DNA of 64,000 nt. It comes from Albula goreensis (taxonomy: Eukaryota > Chordata > Actinopteri > Albuliformes > Albulidae). Location of the stretch: the NCBI GenBank assembly GCA_022829145.1, contig CM040761.1, positions 3,164,768 through 3,228,767 of the forward strand. Direction: 5' to 3'. The translations under genes and the position numbers were made by a program. The notes beneath the pieces were generated by a model that saw only the letters and a list, made by a program, of their open reading frames with translations, was not told the DNA's origin and did not search any database. This document shows, one piece after another, positions 48,320 through 60,790 of the stretch (position 1 is the first letter of the stretch; each line of letters begins with the position of its first letter).

Positions 48320-50310
48320 TGAGTTTTCTTTATCTGACAATACAATACAGGATGTGTAGATTTCCTTCAGCTTTAATGCACATGAGTATATTCTACTCTA
48401 TCGATTGTGTTGGGACGGCCAGCAAGAACCCCAGTTTAACTGCCACTTGTTTTTATGCGCTGTATGGTAATTGACTATCCAAGAGTGTTAGCTTAATAAT
48501 TCTATTTAGGGAGGGCAGTGTGCAGCTCATGGAGGGCTGAAACTGAAGCGGTCACCAATCCCTCTTTGGAGCAATTGTCATAAAATTCAAAATGCCATTA
48601 AAAGTCAAAATCATACCACAATCAAACATTAATTAGTTAATCAGGATTATGCAAACGTTACAGGTTAACATGTTCATTTCCCAAAATCACTTCATCCTTT
48701 TAATTTTTTTCCCATGGGTGAAGCGTCTCCATCTGTTGTTTTGTTTTGGGCACTGAGGGCTCCAAATTAAAAGTACTCCTCCTCATCATCAGGTAATAGA
48801 AATTCACTTATTTAAAAAAAAATCAGTTATTCAGAATGTGCAAGGCTGGGTAACAATTAGTTATCAAAGCTTAGAACTTGCCTACTAGTAAGATAATAAT
48901 CGAAGTGTCCAAATGAGTTAACTTTTACTTGATTTTTTTAATTTCCAGTACTCTGCTTCTGGCAACTTGTAACACACAAAATGCTAGATCACATCTCTAA
49001 TATTTTACTGATACATTTTCAAAATAAAAGCGTTGTCCATGTGGTCATACAGACATCAAACTTCTCGCATTAGCTAAGAGGAAGTAAGCAGCTGATTAGT
49101 CATATCAGAGGTACACAGAGCTAGGTGACAACAGCATTTCTGCAACATTTCTGTTACATTTCCTGCCGCTACAAGATGGGTGGGGTGACTGCAGAGATGA
49201 GGCAAGTGTGAGGCTAACACCGTCAACATCCTCATTCTACTGTGTGTGAAAGAAGATGTGACAAGAGGAGAGAAGGACACGACTGATCATCTCTGCACCT
49301 CACTCTGCATCCCCCAATTCAAGGCCAGCTGTGAATCACTAATAGCCAAACCAAAGGCCCAGTCCCCACATTCCACCAAACTTTCAAAGACTCACACATT
49401 ACACATGTTACCATTACTTAACTAATGTTTGCAGCCTTTTCCATGCACTGAATATTATGGGTACAGAGCTGGGGTCCAATATTCAAACCAGGCCTTTAAG
49501 TCCTGCCTGTCTGAGTGAAGATTGAACTGAGCTGTGACAGGTTCAGCAAAGGGGACCTCCTGATGCTACTAACCCTGGATTAAGCCTCCATCATTTAGCG
49601 GAACAAAAAGAGCAGGGCCACTTCCAGGAAAGGATTGAGAGTAGAACAAAACAGGAAATAAAAGAAGAAAAGCGTCTGTGAGTGAGAAAGTGCAATGAAG
49701 AAACATTAGCCTGAGAAAAAAAAAACAAGTTTACGGATCGAGTAATTTCAATTATTTTGTAACAGAACATACCAGGTGCTTTTCAAATACTACTTATTTT
49801 GTACAGCGTTGTTCTGCAAGGCATATTTACAGGTGGTTATTAATGAACTTGCAACTGCACACTCATCCGTGTGGGTTCACTGAAGCTAGCATAAATGCCA
49901 CTCATACTGTATTGAACTCGTAAGTCTCTAGCTGGTCTCCACTCAAACACGGTTTGAGCCCTATATCCCACACAGCGTTAGGCAGTCGTAGTTCTAATGA
50001 GGGGTAGTTTGCATGTTTCAGACAATAAAAATTGTTCCCTGAAAATTTAAAATGAACTTGGGTCTAGCTGGGTTTGTCAATCTTAAGATGAGGTGTTTAC
50101 TGGCGTATTGCTATTTTAATTTGGTGCAAAGTTTCGACATGTCTGCCATGCAAAACCATGTCTAAAGTCAAGCTACAGTTTCTCCTCAACTGCTTTGGCA
50201 CATTTTCTTCATTTTACTTTAGTAAAATGACTAAATCTGTACGTGCATCACCACATCCCTTAAACCAAGCAACACATCGGCATATTCCTCAGTTACTGCT
50301 AAGTATATGA
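48320..50310. other. Nothing recognised
   Basis: AT-rich intergenic sequence downstream of itgb2. No exon, RNA gene or clear repeat family identified. Confidence 0.4.
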
Positions 50311-50314
50311 AGAT

Positions 50315-52975
50315 ATTGATTGATTTACAATCAAATCAGGCGTGGGCACTTGCCTTCAATTACCCCCTTATTTAAGCACAGCCTTGAAGGCTGAGAAGAG
50401 GACTGTTGTGGGTTTTGTGCTTGTTTCCCTGGCTGTGCTGTCTTCCTCTTGGACTTTAGTTTTGTGTTTTTTCTTTGTTTTTGCAGTTTTTCCACCAAAT
50501 GGGGTAAATGAGTAAGCACTTAACCAATTTGTGTCAATTTTTGTGAGGTGTTTCCTTCCATTCACCAACTGGCTCAGTGGCCACGCCTGCCACTGCAGCA
50601 CAACGGTTATATAAATATACACCAATTCAACCACAGGCCTATGACTCGGGAATAAGCAGTTTGTGAAGTTAGGGGAAGCTTAGCCAAAGCTAAGTAACTC
50701 TGGTTGTGCTTCTCCCTGTGGACTTGTCAATACACATGACCTCGCAGACCGCTGAAGGTTTTCCTTCATTGACATCCCATGAGCAAACACATCATCATCT
50801 AGAGTTGCATGGATCTCACCAGAAACTGTCTGTCTCCTTTTCACTCCCACTCCTCCTCCTCCTCCTCCTCCTCCTCCTCCTTTTTAGTTCATGTGTCATG
50901 CTGCCTAATATTACAGAGCCACACTGTTTCCCTCCAAACACTAAGAACGGAACTTGGAGGAATCAAGAACTACCTGACAGACTTCAGAGACAGTGGGCTT
51001 ACTTCCTGCCAGAAGTTGCAGAGAGTCTAAAGATTGACATGAAGCTTCCCATAAAGAGAACAAGAAGGCAGTTTCTATATGAGGACAGAGAAGACACATT
51101 GTCTACACCAGATCATCAACTGTGGATGCAGCCGCGCAACTAAACGTGAAAAGTGTCCAGCGTTCGGGCAACAATGTCATATCTGCAAAAGTTAATCACG
51201 ACAAAAGTCCAGTAATTCTAAACCACTTAGCAAAAACAAGAGAGTGTACATGCAGTAACAATGGAGCAGCCTGCATGCAAAGATGAAACATTCGATGTTG
51301 ATGATGCCGACATTGATGGGTGTGTCGACAGTGTTGGTCCTCTAGTTCATGAGCAAAAGTAAGGATTCGTCATAGTGTAAATCGACCACCAGCCATAAGT
51401 GACAGTCCCAACAAAGCCCATTCAAACCTTAACAGATTATTCATTTATTTCTAGAATTGTATGGATGAGTAAGATTTCTGTTTTGTCTCTCTAGCTAGGA
51501 CCCCATATAGTTCAGAGGCAGTCCTTGACACATGCCAGCATAGCATTAGTGTCCATGCAAACAATCAACTCATATCCACCACCTCATACAAGTGCAGTAG
51601 TCGTATGGTATCTACCTCCTCATAGTTTCCCAACTCTCTTCTTGCTCTTACAGTAGTCAAGTTAGAGAAGCCATATCCTGTGACTAGCTCATATCGCCTT
51701 GATAACTTTGTTCCCTTTTCCATGATGAGTCAGCCTTGTTTTCCGTAATGACCATTAAGTCATGCCAGACCAGAACAGAACACAGTGACAGAACACGAGG
51801 CTCAAGTATGACCAAATGTTGAGACTTCTTTCCATCTCACTTTAACCACTAAAATGAAGATTCAGTCAGGCCGTTATGTAAACAAAGAATACATAAACAC
51901 TGGTGTACTTATCGACCTTATGAAAAGGTCTGCAGTATACTCAGATGGCTGAAACTTTTGTTCAAGTGTGTGAATGTCTACCATTACAGCAGTGTTAACG
52001 TGCATCTCATTTTCTCCACGTTTTGGAAAAAAAAGGGACAGTGGAATTGGAAAAATTTCATGGCTCAGGATGTTGACCATTTCTACAAAACATCCAGCAG
52101 TGGCACCAGCACAGACACATTGCAGAAACTGTCAGTTTGCCTTTTTAAATTGTGTCTTGCAGAGGGAATCCAAATGTAGTTCTGTCGGAGTTGCTAACGC
52201 TACCCCCAAGTCCTACAAAGCTTCAAACCTGATAATTTCAGGGTCCGGTGCTTGTCATCAAAAGGAAAGGTATGTGATCTCCATCTAGTGACTGTTTTTA
52301 GGTAAATGTGTGACATGGGTAAATATTATTACAGATGGACTGTCTACATATTATTTCTTGGTAGAGATCCTTCCAAAAAATTAAACACAAAAATAGTAAT
52401 CAAATAAATAAAACTGTTACAGTAAGAATAAGTTAATTAACATAATTAATGCCCTGTTGAAGTCAGACTGCCACTAATTATAGGACGGGGATTTTTTTTT
52501 TCTTTTGCCAATTTTCTACCCACCTTCAACCTGTGTTTTATTTAAGTGGCACTTAATTAAATTTGACCCTGACTGAGAGGAACATTCATGTGCAAGAGAG
52601 TTAAGTGGTTAATTCATGACCCAAACCAGCAGTGTCCTCACTAACAGACAGGCTCACCTAAAGATGATTGCTAATCAAACCAGGTGCCAGCACTTGCCTT
52701 CAACTAGGTCACATATTTCAAACACAGCCTTTCAGGGTAGAGGAAGACTTTTGGGCTTTTTTTTGGGTTTTGGTTTTGGTTTTTGGTTCTTTGGTTTTGC
52801 TGTGTGTTTAATTTGGTAATTTGTATTCTTTGGTTTTGGTTTATTGACCCCAAAAAGGGGTTAATAAAAGGCCTTTGGCCCTCTTTTGTTGAAATGTTTG
52901 GAGTGTTTTTTTCTCCTCTCACCGCCTGGCTCAGTGCCTACACCTGCCACTACACCACAAAAATTTATAGAGGAT
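50315..52975 (+). mobile_element. Very old LTR retrotransposon fossil
   Basis: Two related direct repeats, about 50315-50605 and 52650-52975, share a start like TCAGGCGTGGGCACTTGCC / CAGGTGCCAGCACTTGCC, the core CACAGCCTT, and an end like CTGGCTCAGTG..CTGCCACT. Between them, at 51115-51200, the plus-strand reading resembles a gag zinc knuckle (CPAFGQQCHICKK, then NHDK). The repeats act as candidate LTRs; the second contains AATAAA. They have diverged strongly, so the element is ancient, much shortened and thoroughly broken. A CTC run (50852-50880) lies inside. Confidence 0.45.
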
Positions 52976-52979
52976 AATT

Positions 52980-54670
52980 ATAACTGTGATATAATTTCTG
53001 GGTCAACTTTAATGTCCCAGACTTGCTTGACTTGTTTTAAAACATGACATACGATATGTACCATATGTTATACTTTTAACGTTAAGGATGACTCACAGCA
53101 GCGGTAACATTTAAAAGGGGGAATTTATTGCTTTGTCTTGAATGTTGAATGGTACAAATGAAGAGTTTTGTCAGTAGAAGTCTCAACTGCGTTCAGACCT
53201 TTTCACTCTTTGGGCAGTTGCCACGCGTGGATGACGTCACAGGGTCAACGGCCAAACAATATTAAAACTGAACATGATCTATTCTCATACAGTGTTATAG
53301 CTAGATTTCAACACCCAAAAATGTTCAACAGAAATATAGAACAGAACACATTTTTATGTATTTATGTCATGTATGTACGATAAAGAATCACTCTTGCGAT
53401 AATTCATTATGACAATACTTATTAGCATGTAGCCACAGGATTCTAGTGCTGCTTTCCAGTAGCCAAAATTCTGTTGTCACAAATGTGCTATCTTTGTCAA
53501 GGTATGCTTACATCACAATAATTGGTATCATACTTGTGTCTGCATGGGGAGCTTTGATACTTGTAACTAGATAATGACCAAATCAGAAAACATGGATGTT
53601 GGGTAAACATGTGCTATTCACTGAGTGAGAGACAGCCTGAGGCCAGGGACTATGCAAAGGCATCACAGTGGCACAGAAAATGAGCATATTACATTCAACT
53701 TCATGATTATAATGACCAACAACAAGGATTACATTGTGAACCACATATACAACATGTCACACTTGAGAATTTCTCTGTTTTTGTGGTAGTAGTTGTGAGT
53801 TTGCTCTGTGTCTGATTGTAAAAGAGGAGAAGTTTGCCTGCTTTCTGGGGTAAAGCTACAACCAAAGGAAAACCACAAAAGTACAACTCACAGGCTTAAA
53901 CTGAAAAACAGCACAGCCATGGGGAAAGGAAAGGAAACAACAACAAAAAAATACATACATGGCTGACACATACCACTACCCTTGGCAGTCTCTTGTAATC
54001 TGCTTATGGGTGTGATAAATGTGTACTAGAAACGGCAATCATGTCTGTTTTTAAATCTCAGTAAGTTACAAGAATTGTCAAGATGACCCATTTTTTTGCA
54101 GGGCATTGATAAAGCTACACTTGGTTAGTCACAGCTTCATTATTGCCTATGAAACATTTTCCTTCTGGCCTCATTTGAGAAATAATTATATTGTAGCTTT
54201 GACGTTTATAGGGTGTGGTCATGTGGAAAAAAATGCAAAGTCATTTTACAGCTCTGTCACATCTTATTGAGTGTCATATACGTGTGACCTTATTTGAGTT
54301 CTGGTAGCGCTGACATTGATCTACAGTTAGCTATCAAAACAGCTAAAATTAAAGTCACAATAGCAAGCGCTCCAAGTTATTAAAGAGACACTGAGGTAAG
54401 GGGGCCCTGGCACTGATAACTGGCAGTTAGGGGACATACTGAAGAAACACATGAGGCAACACTGCAAAATTTCCACACAACAACAGGACTGTGAAATATG
54501 TAACTGAAAAGGGGTGACAACCAAGAAGCTGCCGGAACATGTGTTTGTAATCAAAGCTTAAAATTTCAAACTCCATCTTTCAGTACATATATACTTGGGC
54601 CATCATTTTTCTGTCCTTTTTAAACCTGGAAAGACGTCTTGACTCTGACTAAACTTCCCTCTTTGAAACT
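52980..54670. other. Unassigned intergenic sequence with one palindrome cluster
   Basis: AT-rich and without a recognisable gene or repeat family. The exception is a short CpG-bearing island around 53215-53255 with two adjacent palindromes, listed separately. Confidence 0.4.
53221..53239. promoter_or_regulatory. Adjacent palindromes: CCACGCGTGG and a full CRE
   Basis: CCACGCGTGG (53221-53230) is a perfect 10-bp palindrome. It is followed after one base by TGACGTCA (53232-53239), the full cAMP-response element bound by CREB/ATF factors, and shortly after by GGGTCA, a nuclear-receptor half site. The sequence is direct; that it regulates anything is inference. The nearest known genes are itgb2 (6 kb upstream) and the CYP27A1-like gene (9 kb downstream). 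Confidence 0.4.
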
Positions 54671-54673
54671 TAT

Positions 54674-55352
54674 GGCCAGGTTTACTAAAAAAATTGGAGC
54701 TGCTTTTCAAGCACAGAAGCAGCCGTTGCTTTATTTGCGCACAAATTACTAAACGGTCACAATGGGTGAAAATCACACAACGAACATGCGGTCAGAAATA
54801 TAAAATACACATTTCCCATGAATAAACAGGTTGTGTGTGATGCAGAATAAATTATCACAAATGTTGTTGCAAAGTACCACATTTTACATCACAGCAGCTT
54901 TATTTTCAGGAATAGCTCCATCTACAGGCAGTGAGAGGGTGGAACAGGCGCAATGTGTTAGCCGCGCTGTAATAACCTCATTCCAATCTGTTAATATTCT
55001 TTCTTTTGTTTGACCGCCAGCTGAGTCATTGGCCCGTATTATGATGTAGGAAAGCGTTTGTATGCTGCCTAACATGTCATCATCTTGTCTTTACTTCTTC
55101 TACTGTTTGATTTGTTAGCCTAATAAATTAATTGTGAACATGTCAGTTCATTGAGCCCTGTTATCTGGATGTGTAAGCATGCCATAACTCTACTGCAAAA
55201 TTGCAATATGAATGCATTTAATTTTTTGATTGTGTAATCAGCGCAATTCAAGTCTTGAAACGCAGTTGTTAATATTTTGGTCTGGTAACCGCAAAAGTGT
55301 TGCTATATGGCAAATCTTTTTGCACCGCGACTATTCCTCAGTAAATTTGGCC
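54674..55352. mobile_element. MITE-like element (about 680 bp)
   Basis: The ends are inverted: GGCCAGGTTTACTAAA on the left and, read inward from the right, GGCCAAATTTACTGAGG. Just inside both ends lie GCGCA/ACCGCAAA-type short blocks. No transposase is present and the target duplication is unclear. It resembles Harbinger- or hAT-type non-autonomous elements of fish; superfamily not decided. Confidence 0.5.
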
Positions 55353-55676
55353 CCTAGTATTTATGTACCTCTTCTCGTTTCTATGTAAGCTTTTTGATTA
55401 ATTCTGTTTGGTGATAACCAGGTTGCACAGCTGCTTCTCTGGCACTGGGGTTTTCTTATTGGGTCAAATGTTCACTTTTGAGTTCATTTTTCTCTTAAAT
55501 CTCTTTAACACTCCTGTAGCATTGTGTCACGGTAAGTGAGCAAAAATTCTCCGGTGTATGACTCTCACTGAAATGAACTCAGTTGAACTACAGTGCATTG
55601 TCTCCAATTCTTAGAGTTATGTTGGGCCGCCAAACCAGTTGAACACTGGTGATGGGAAGGTGGTGATATTTTTCTC

Positions 55677-55713
55677 TCTCACTCACACACACACACGCAC
55701 ACACACATACAAA
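55677..55713. repeat. (CA)n-rich microsatellite, imperfect
   Basis: CTCACTCACACACACACACG followed by CACACACACATAC; an interrupted CA tract. Confidence 0.85.
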
Positions 55714-56124
55714 GTGCTATCAATCTTCTATCAACCATAAACCTGTCTTAATTAAATTGATTCAACAAGGTTTTTGCACCGTTCACCTTTTTTCACATTT
55801 TCTTTGCACTCACTTTAATTCCCACTCAGCCTATCTATGGCTTGCTACAGGTAGTAAAGCGGCACAAGGCAGGTTACATCACAATCTTGCTCTCTCTTAC
55901 ACACACACATACAAAACATACACAATGACTCCACGGAATATAATCCTACACAAACATTGGAATAGTTCAGTAGAATACAGGTTTGGTTGGTTTGGGTTGA
56001 TTTGGCGCTATACAGTTGATTTGGCCCTTTCTCTTTCCTTTCCTTGTTTGTATTCCCTGTTAGTATCCACTCATCCAATATATTTTGGTATATTTTTTCC
56101 TGCCGCTTTAAATGTGTCTGCCTT

Positions 56125-56270
56125 GTGACATCACCATTTAAACATCACACTTACAGCTGTCTTTCCACATTTTCTGCAAACCTAACCACTGAGATAAAAT
56201 TTGTTGTGGTTGTGACATCACCATTTAAACACACACTTCTGCTTTCACATTTTGCAAACCTGCGGTCTAC
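56125..56270. repeat. Tandem duplication of about 85 bp, two copies
   Basis: The block TGACATCACCATTTAAACA, then CACACTT, TTTCACATTTT and GCAAACCT, occurs at 56126-56183 and again at 56213-56263. The copies differ by small indels. Flanking sequence is unremarkable. Confidence 0.7.
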
Positions 56271-56599
56271 CAACATACATTCATTATAGGCCTATATGAG
56301 GATGATAGTCCTGCTGCACTATATTTGTCCCAGTGAACTTTAAGTGGTGAAAAATGCAAATCTCATGAATATGAGAGAGGGCAGTCAATAGGTTAATTAC
56401 AGCAATGTCTAATAATAATGTAGCTGCCTAAATATTGGTGTACTCATATTTCTTAATTCAGAAAGGTCAGCTACTTTATGTCCAAAACGATTGTAATACT
56501 TTTACAATACCTTGTTCATCTAGTTATAGCATTTGTGTTTATGCGGGTCAAGTTTGCAAAGAGTCAGCAAACAGTGAGCTACTCACAGCTTCATCCCCC

Positions 56600-57365
56600 C
56601 CACTTTAAGAATGCTTGACACACCCCTTCCTCTTGATATGACGGCAGGCAGGCCAACCCCACCCATGACCAGATACTTTGAGCCCTATTTTAACGGTCTT
56701 ATGGGCTGTGCGCTAACCGCTATGCCCAAGGGCATGGGAAAGCGGGTTGCTAAGGGTGCTACAGCACCTCCTAGTGATCAAAAGGGGAGCATTGCAATTG
56801 ATTTACTGTTAGGTGTTGAAAAGAATCTGACCAAAAGTACTTCCACAACCCAAACAGCAGCAGCTTGGTTTGGGGAGAATGTGTGTCTTCCTTCTGAATC
56901 TGCCACGATGTTGGAACAGCTGTCCGCATCGACATTGCCCTGTGTGGTAGCGGCTGGGGAGACTACATAGGATGAACTCCTGTTTTCTCTGTTGTTCAAA
57001 TTTTGTGTCGTTAATGAATAACGTCTTTTTAGTTGGCAGCACCCCTTGCCAAAAACTCGTTCCCACACTCCTGGCTATGCCTCATTAAATAATCTAAGCC
57101 TAATAATGGGTTTGTCAAAGCCACTTCATTAGTTTTACAGTGAAGGCCCTATGGGCAAAACTCGGGCACAATGTCTAAAGAAGATTGACTACTGAGCTTA
57201 AAACGAATGTGCAATCAATGGTGTTTACTGAAATGTGTATGCAGGCCAAATGCCCCGTGTTTTTGCCTTAAAGTTCGAGGTACATGTAGGAATTGTTTTG
57301 AAAGAAACCGGGAGAGAGTAGGGGGAAAAATTACATAATGGCAGCTGCTGGTCCCGTGCGCCCCA
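56600..57365. other. Unassigned, probably old repeat debris
   Basis: Contains a stretch near 56680-56715 (GAGCCCTATTTTAACGGTC) like a dispersed repeat I remember from teleosts. The ORFs here (56611-56970, both strands) have no family resemblance. No gene supported. Confidence 0.3.
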
Positions 57366-57369
57366 ACTG

Positions 57370-57745
57370 CTAATGGTGAGTAAACAGCTTTGAGAAAATC
57401 CCTACCTTCACTGAAAAAGAGTTCCTCAGAAGATGATGATTAGCTCCAAATACAGAGGCGTGTCCCGAGAACAAAGCAGGTGCTGACATGTACATAATTG
57501 TGTCCCCAAGGGACTGTATACTGGTTTGGCACTTTTTATAGTTGACTTGCAGGCCAGCTTCCTTAAGTGCCACAAGTACCACCCTCCGGTTATGGTCTCC
57601 ATCTTCTTTGTCAGTGCCGTAGAAAATCACATCATGTAAATAATTCTGGAGCATCCTTCAGCACTAGGGACATGAGCTTGGAATAAATACTTGGGCCTGA
57701 GTTCAGTCCATATAGAACCCATTTGAACCTAAAAAGGCCTTTATG
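57370..57745 (-). mobile_element. Ty3/Gypsy-type retrotransposon fossil, reverse-transcriptase region
   Basis: The minus-strand reading resembles the palm of a Gypsy reverse transcriptase: a segment like FKWVLYGLNS (usual PFGL.N.P), then a YLHDVIFYG block in the place of the YxDD box, then VALKEAGLQVNYKKCQ (usual L..AGL.LN..KC.F). It is a short broken remnant with no terminal repeats recognised, and it ends close to the hAT-type element at 57776. Confidence 0.65.
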
Positions 57746-57775
57746 TAGTACATTACATACAGGTATTTACCAGAC

Positions 57776-58669
57776 CAGTGACGTGTGGTGAGGTTCATAG
57801 CTGGTGAGGCACTGACGTCATCAGAATCAGATTTGCAAATAGATGCATAGATTGACAGCGGTTTACAGGTTATGTTTCACTTCTGCATCCTTTACACATA
57901 CAAGCAATCCTTTCAGCTCCGGCATTGGTCTTCCTTTAGTTATTATCTCCTGCTTCGATTGAAAGTCCACTTGAGAAAACTGTTTTAGTGTCGAAATGTA
58001 GTCATCCATGTTGAAAGTCGGGATAGGCGAGAGGAAAAAAATAATCTCTATCTCTAATAATCTATCGCTGCACTTGACTTGCTTACCGTATCGTTTAGCC
58101 TAGCTCGCTGTCACTTACTCTGCAGTTGTGGAGTGACAAGACGAATGTCTGGGATCTTGAGCGCCCCCTGCCATGAGGCAAGAGAACTGCCTGCCTCACC
58201 TCCAACCTGTTCTCTGCCGTTTATAATCGCTCAGCACACGAAACACGTTACACAAACACAGTTGGTGACAAAAAGCACTGTACATTATATACATAAGCTA
58301 AATTATTGAAAATCAGTTTACATATTAAATGTGTTTAAACCATTTTATTGACGCCGTACAGCAACATGCTCTTTCCGCTTAGCAGCCAGCGCAGTTAGCC
58401 AGGGGTTGCGCAATCCAAGGTGAGGCTGAGCTCGCTGCTGCCTCACCGGCATCGCTTCTAAGCATTTGAATGGGAAATTAAGAAAATTCAGCGATTTTGA
58501 CGAAAGAATAATCGAAATTGGTGCAGCTAAATGAAAAATAAATATTTTTTAGTACAAACCACCGGATGAATATAACAATTTAAATTATTTTATTATTATA
58601 TATTTTCTTTCTTTCCATGATGGCTGGTGAGGCACTGCCTCACCTGCCTCCGCTGACCGCACGTCACTG
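57776..58669. mobile_element. Non-autonomous hAT-type element (894 bp)
   Basis: The ends are inverted: CAGTGACGTGTGGTGAGG on the left and, read inward, CAGTGACGTGCGGTCAGCGG on the right. Both have GGTGAGGCACTG-type blocks just inside. The flanks are a perfect 8-bp duplication, TACCAGAC (57768-57775 and 58670-58677). No transposase ORF is present. It split an older repeat: joined without the insert, the flanks read TTTACCAGACGCTCTTATCC, a motif common in fish repeats. This makes it a clean, fairly young insertion. Confidence 0.88.
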
Positions 58670-59474
58670 TACCAGACGCTCTTATCCAGAGCAAGACGCG
58701 TAAGCAGGACGGATGAGTTGGGGACAATGGTGTCAAAAGTCCAAAAGGAAGTAAATCATATTTGACTACACCCCTGTTAAGAACCTATTGCGGAAAAACA
58801 ACAGCCAAAACAACAACTCTATCAAAGAAGGTGGTCAAAGACAGCTGTTCTGACCTCTGTGGGAAGGTAATTCTAGTACCACTGGGGTACTAGAAATGGC
58901 AGCAGATGTGACCGGGAAGTGCAAACATGAAGAGGGCGTGACACCAGGCATGCTGATGAAACAGAATGGAAAGTTCCGGCAGGTGTGTGGAATCTGACCA
59001 TTTTTAGAAGATAAGCTGGGGGATAAGCTGGTTCTCTTAACAGCCTTGTAGGCAAGCACTAAACATTTTATGCTGGTCCATCACAGTTACCTTGTTTCGC
59101 AATCCAATTATATGGCTTAATAATATACTGGGCAAATCATGTGTAATGCTAGAATGCAAATAGTGACTTCACACAGACTCAAACCTGCAACCTTTCAGTC
59201 ATAAGCCCCAGCCATTCAACTGTACTTTATTACATTATGGTACAGTAAAAGAATCTGAGGCAGTGAATAGTGATCCAGTGAAAGACAAGAAGCAGTGGAA
59301 GGAATGCAAGATGAAGAATGATAAAGCAGTGTTGCTCTGCAGGTCTTGCATAGGGCACTGACCTAAATATGGCAGTGGGGGCGGGCTTGAATTCTGTTAT
59401 GTCTTGTCTCAAGTCTAAGAGGCACTGTGCTCCCTGTGTCCCCCCTTTTCACTGCCATTACTGCAGCAAAGTAT

Positions 59475-59496
59475 TATTATTATTATTATTATTATT
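59475..59496. repeat. (TTA)n microsatellite
   Basis: About seven TATTAT-type trinucleotide units in intergenic DNA. Confidence 0.9.
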
Positions 59497-59654
59497 ATAT
59501 TACTGCTCTGTCCCGCACATTGTTTATAGACCATGCTTAATTGATTTTGACTTCTGGAGCACCACATAAGCTTAAATATAGGAATTTCAGGGTGTGGTTG
59601 TTGCGTGTGTTCACGTATTCAAGTTTTACAAATCAGATTTTTTTTTTTTTGCAT

Positions 59655-59990
59655 ACGCAAAGTCATTTGTGAACAGAGGTTGGGAACCTGAGATTGTGTG
59701 CTGAAATCCCAGCATTGTCATTATTGGCTATGGCTGGAGGTCTGCATTGGTGAGGCAACAATTGGCCCAGGCTTGCCGGAGATAACAGGTGTGTAAGCTG
59801 GTTATGTTTGTTAGTCTTATTGCTCTATACCAGCCACTCCTGGTCAGCCAGGTGCCTGCAGGTGTATAGACTGAACATATGTTGACTTCATGATCTTCTG
59901 ACGACACAGGAAGCGTGTGATTAGTGGTGTGTCTGCAGTGTGGAAACAAGCTAGGGGTTTGGGAAAAAGGAGAAAAATCCAAAAAACAGA
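59655..59990 (+). mobile_element. tRNA-derived SINE, copy C
   Basis: The body carries ATTATTGGCTATGGCTGGAG, GGCAACAATTGGCCCAGG and CCACTCCTGGTCAG, matching copy A position by position (CCGACTATGGCCAGAG, CAACAACTGGCCCAACC, CCCCCTTCTGGTCATG). The tRNA-like head is more decayed (GGGAACCTGAGATTGTG near 59683). It runs into an A-rich tail near 59966. It is the longest of the three copies. Confidence 0.65.
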
Positions 59991-60189
59991 CATTATTGTG
60001 AAAATCATCTTTTTTCCAACCCGCTGATAATCACGCAGGTTCTAATAAGACCGCAGATCGCAGCATCAGCAAGTTAAAGTTTGCAAACACACTTGTGGTT
60101 TCAATGTTTGCGAATCGTCAGTTTGAGAAGCATCGCATATGCCAGAACATAAGTACATTTAGATGTATCCAGATGTATCAAGAGAGACT

Positions 60190-60790
60190 TGATTAGGTAT
60201 CACCAGCCCTTTCGTATCCCATTTGCAGCAGTCTGAGCCAGCTCATATGCCTGCAGTTACCCCGACCCTCTGTCTGCATTTATTATTCTTAACTGCTCTG
60301 AACATGTCTGGACAGGTACCTGTTGCTGAGGGCAAGGCAACTTGAGGCCATGCATTATCATGCTGAAGCAGGAGGCGATGGCGGCAGATGAATGGCCGCA
60401 CAATGGGCCTCGTGATTCCCTCACAATATTTATGCGCATTGAAATTGCCATCGAAAGTGCGTTCACCATGGTGCACTCTGCTCACAATGTTGACATCAAC
60501 AACTCTGCCGGCCTGCACGCCATACATGCAGTCTGCCAGCTGCCTGGTACAGATTCATCTGCACACTCAGGTCAGTTATGATGCTGAACTGTCAGGGCTA
60601 GACCACAGTAAGGATGACAAGCATGCATATGAGTTTCCCTGAGACGGTTTCTGACAGTTTGTGCAGAAATCTTTTGGTTGTGCAAACCAACAGTTTCATC
60701 AACCGTCTGGGTGGCTGGTCAGATGCTCCTCCTGGTGAAGCTGCAGGATGTGGAGGTCCTGGGATGTTGGTTAAAATTCTCTAACACAAC
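60190..60790 (-). mobile_element. Tc1-type transposon relic
   Basis: The minus-strand reading at 60527-60243 holds RVHHGERTFDGNFNAHKYCE, then ITRPIVRPFICRHRLLLQHDNAWP. This is the middle of a Tc1-type transposase (DGN.NA..Y...I..P...PF...H...LQ.DNA.PH), with the second catalytic Asp in QHDNA. A helix-turn-helix-like piece lies upstream on the same strand (60700-60560). Ends are missing and the frame is broken. It belongs to another Tc1 lineage than the copy at 30.7 kb. Confidence 0.7.

Noticed and set aside
50706-51143. A 145-codon plus-strand ORF with a Leu run
   Set aside because: The Leu run comes from a CTC microsatellite, and the ORF lies inside the old LTR fossil. It is not a host gene.
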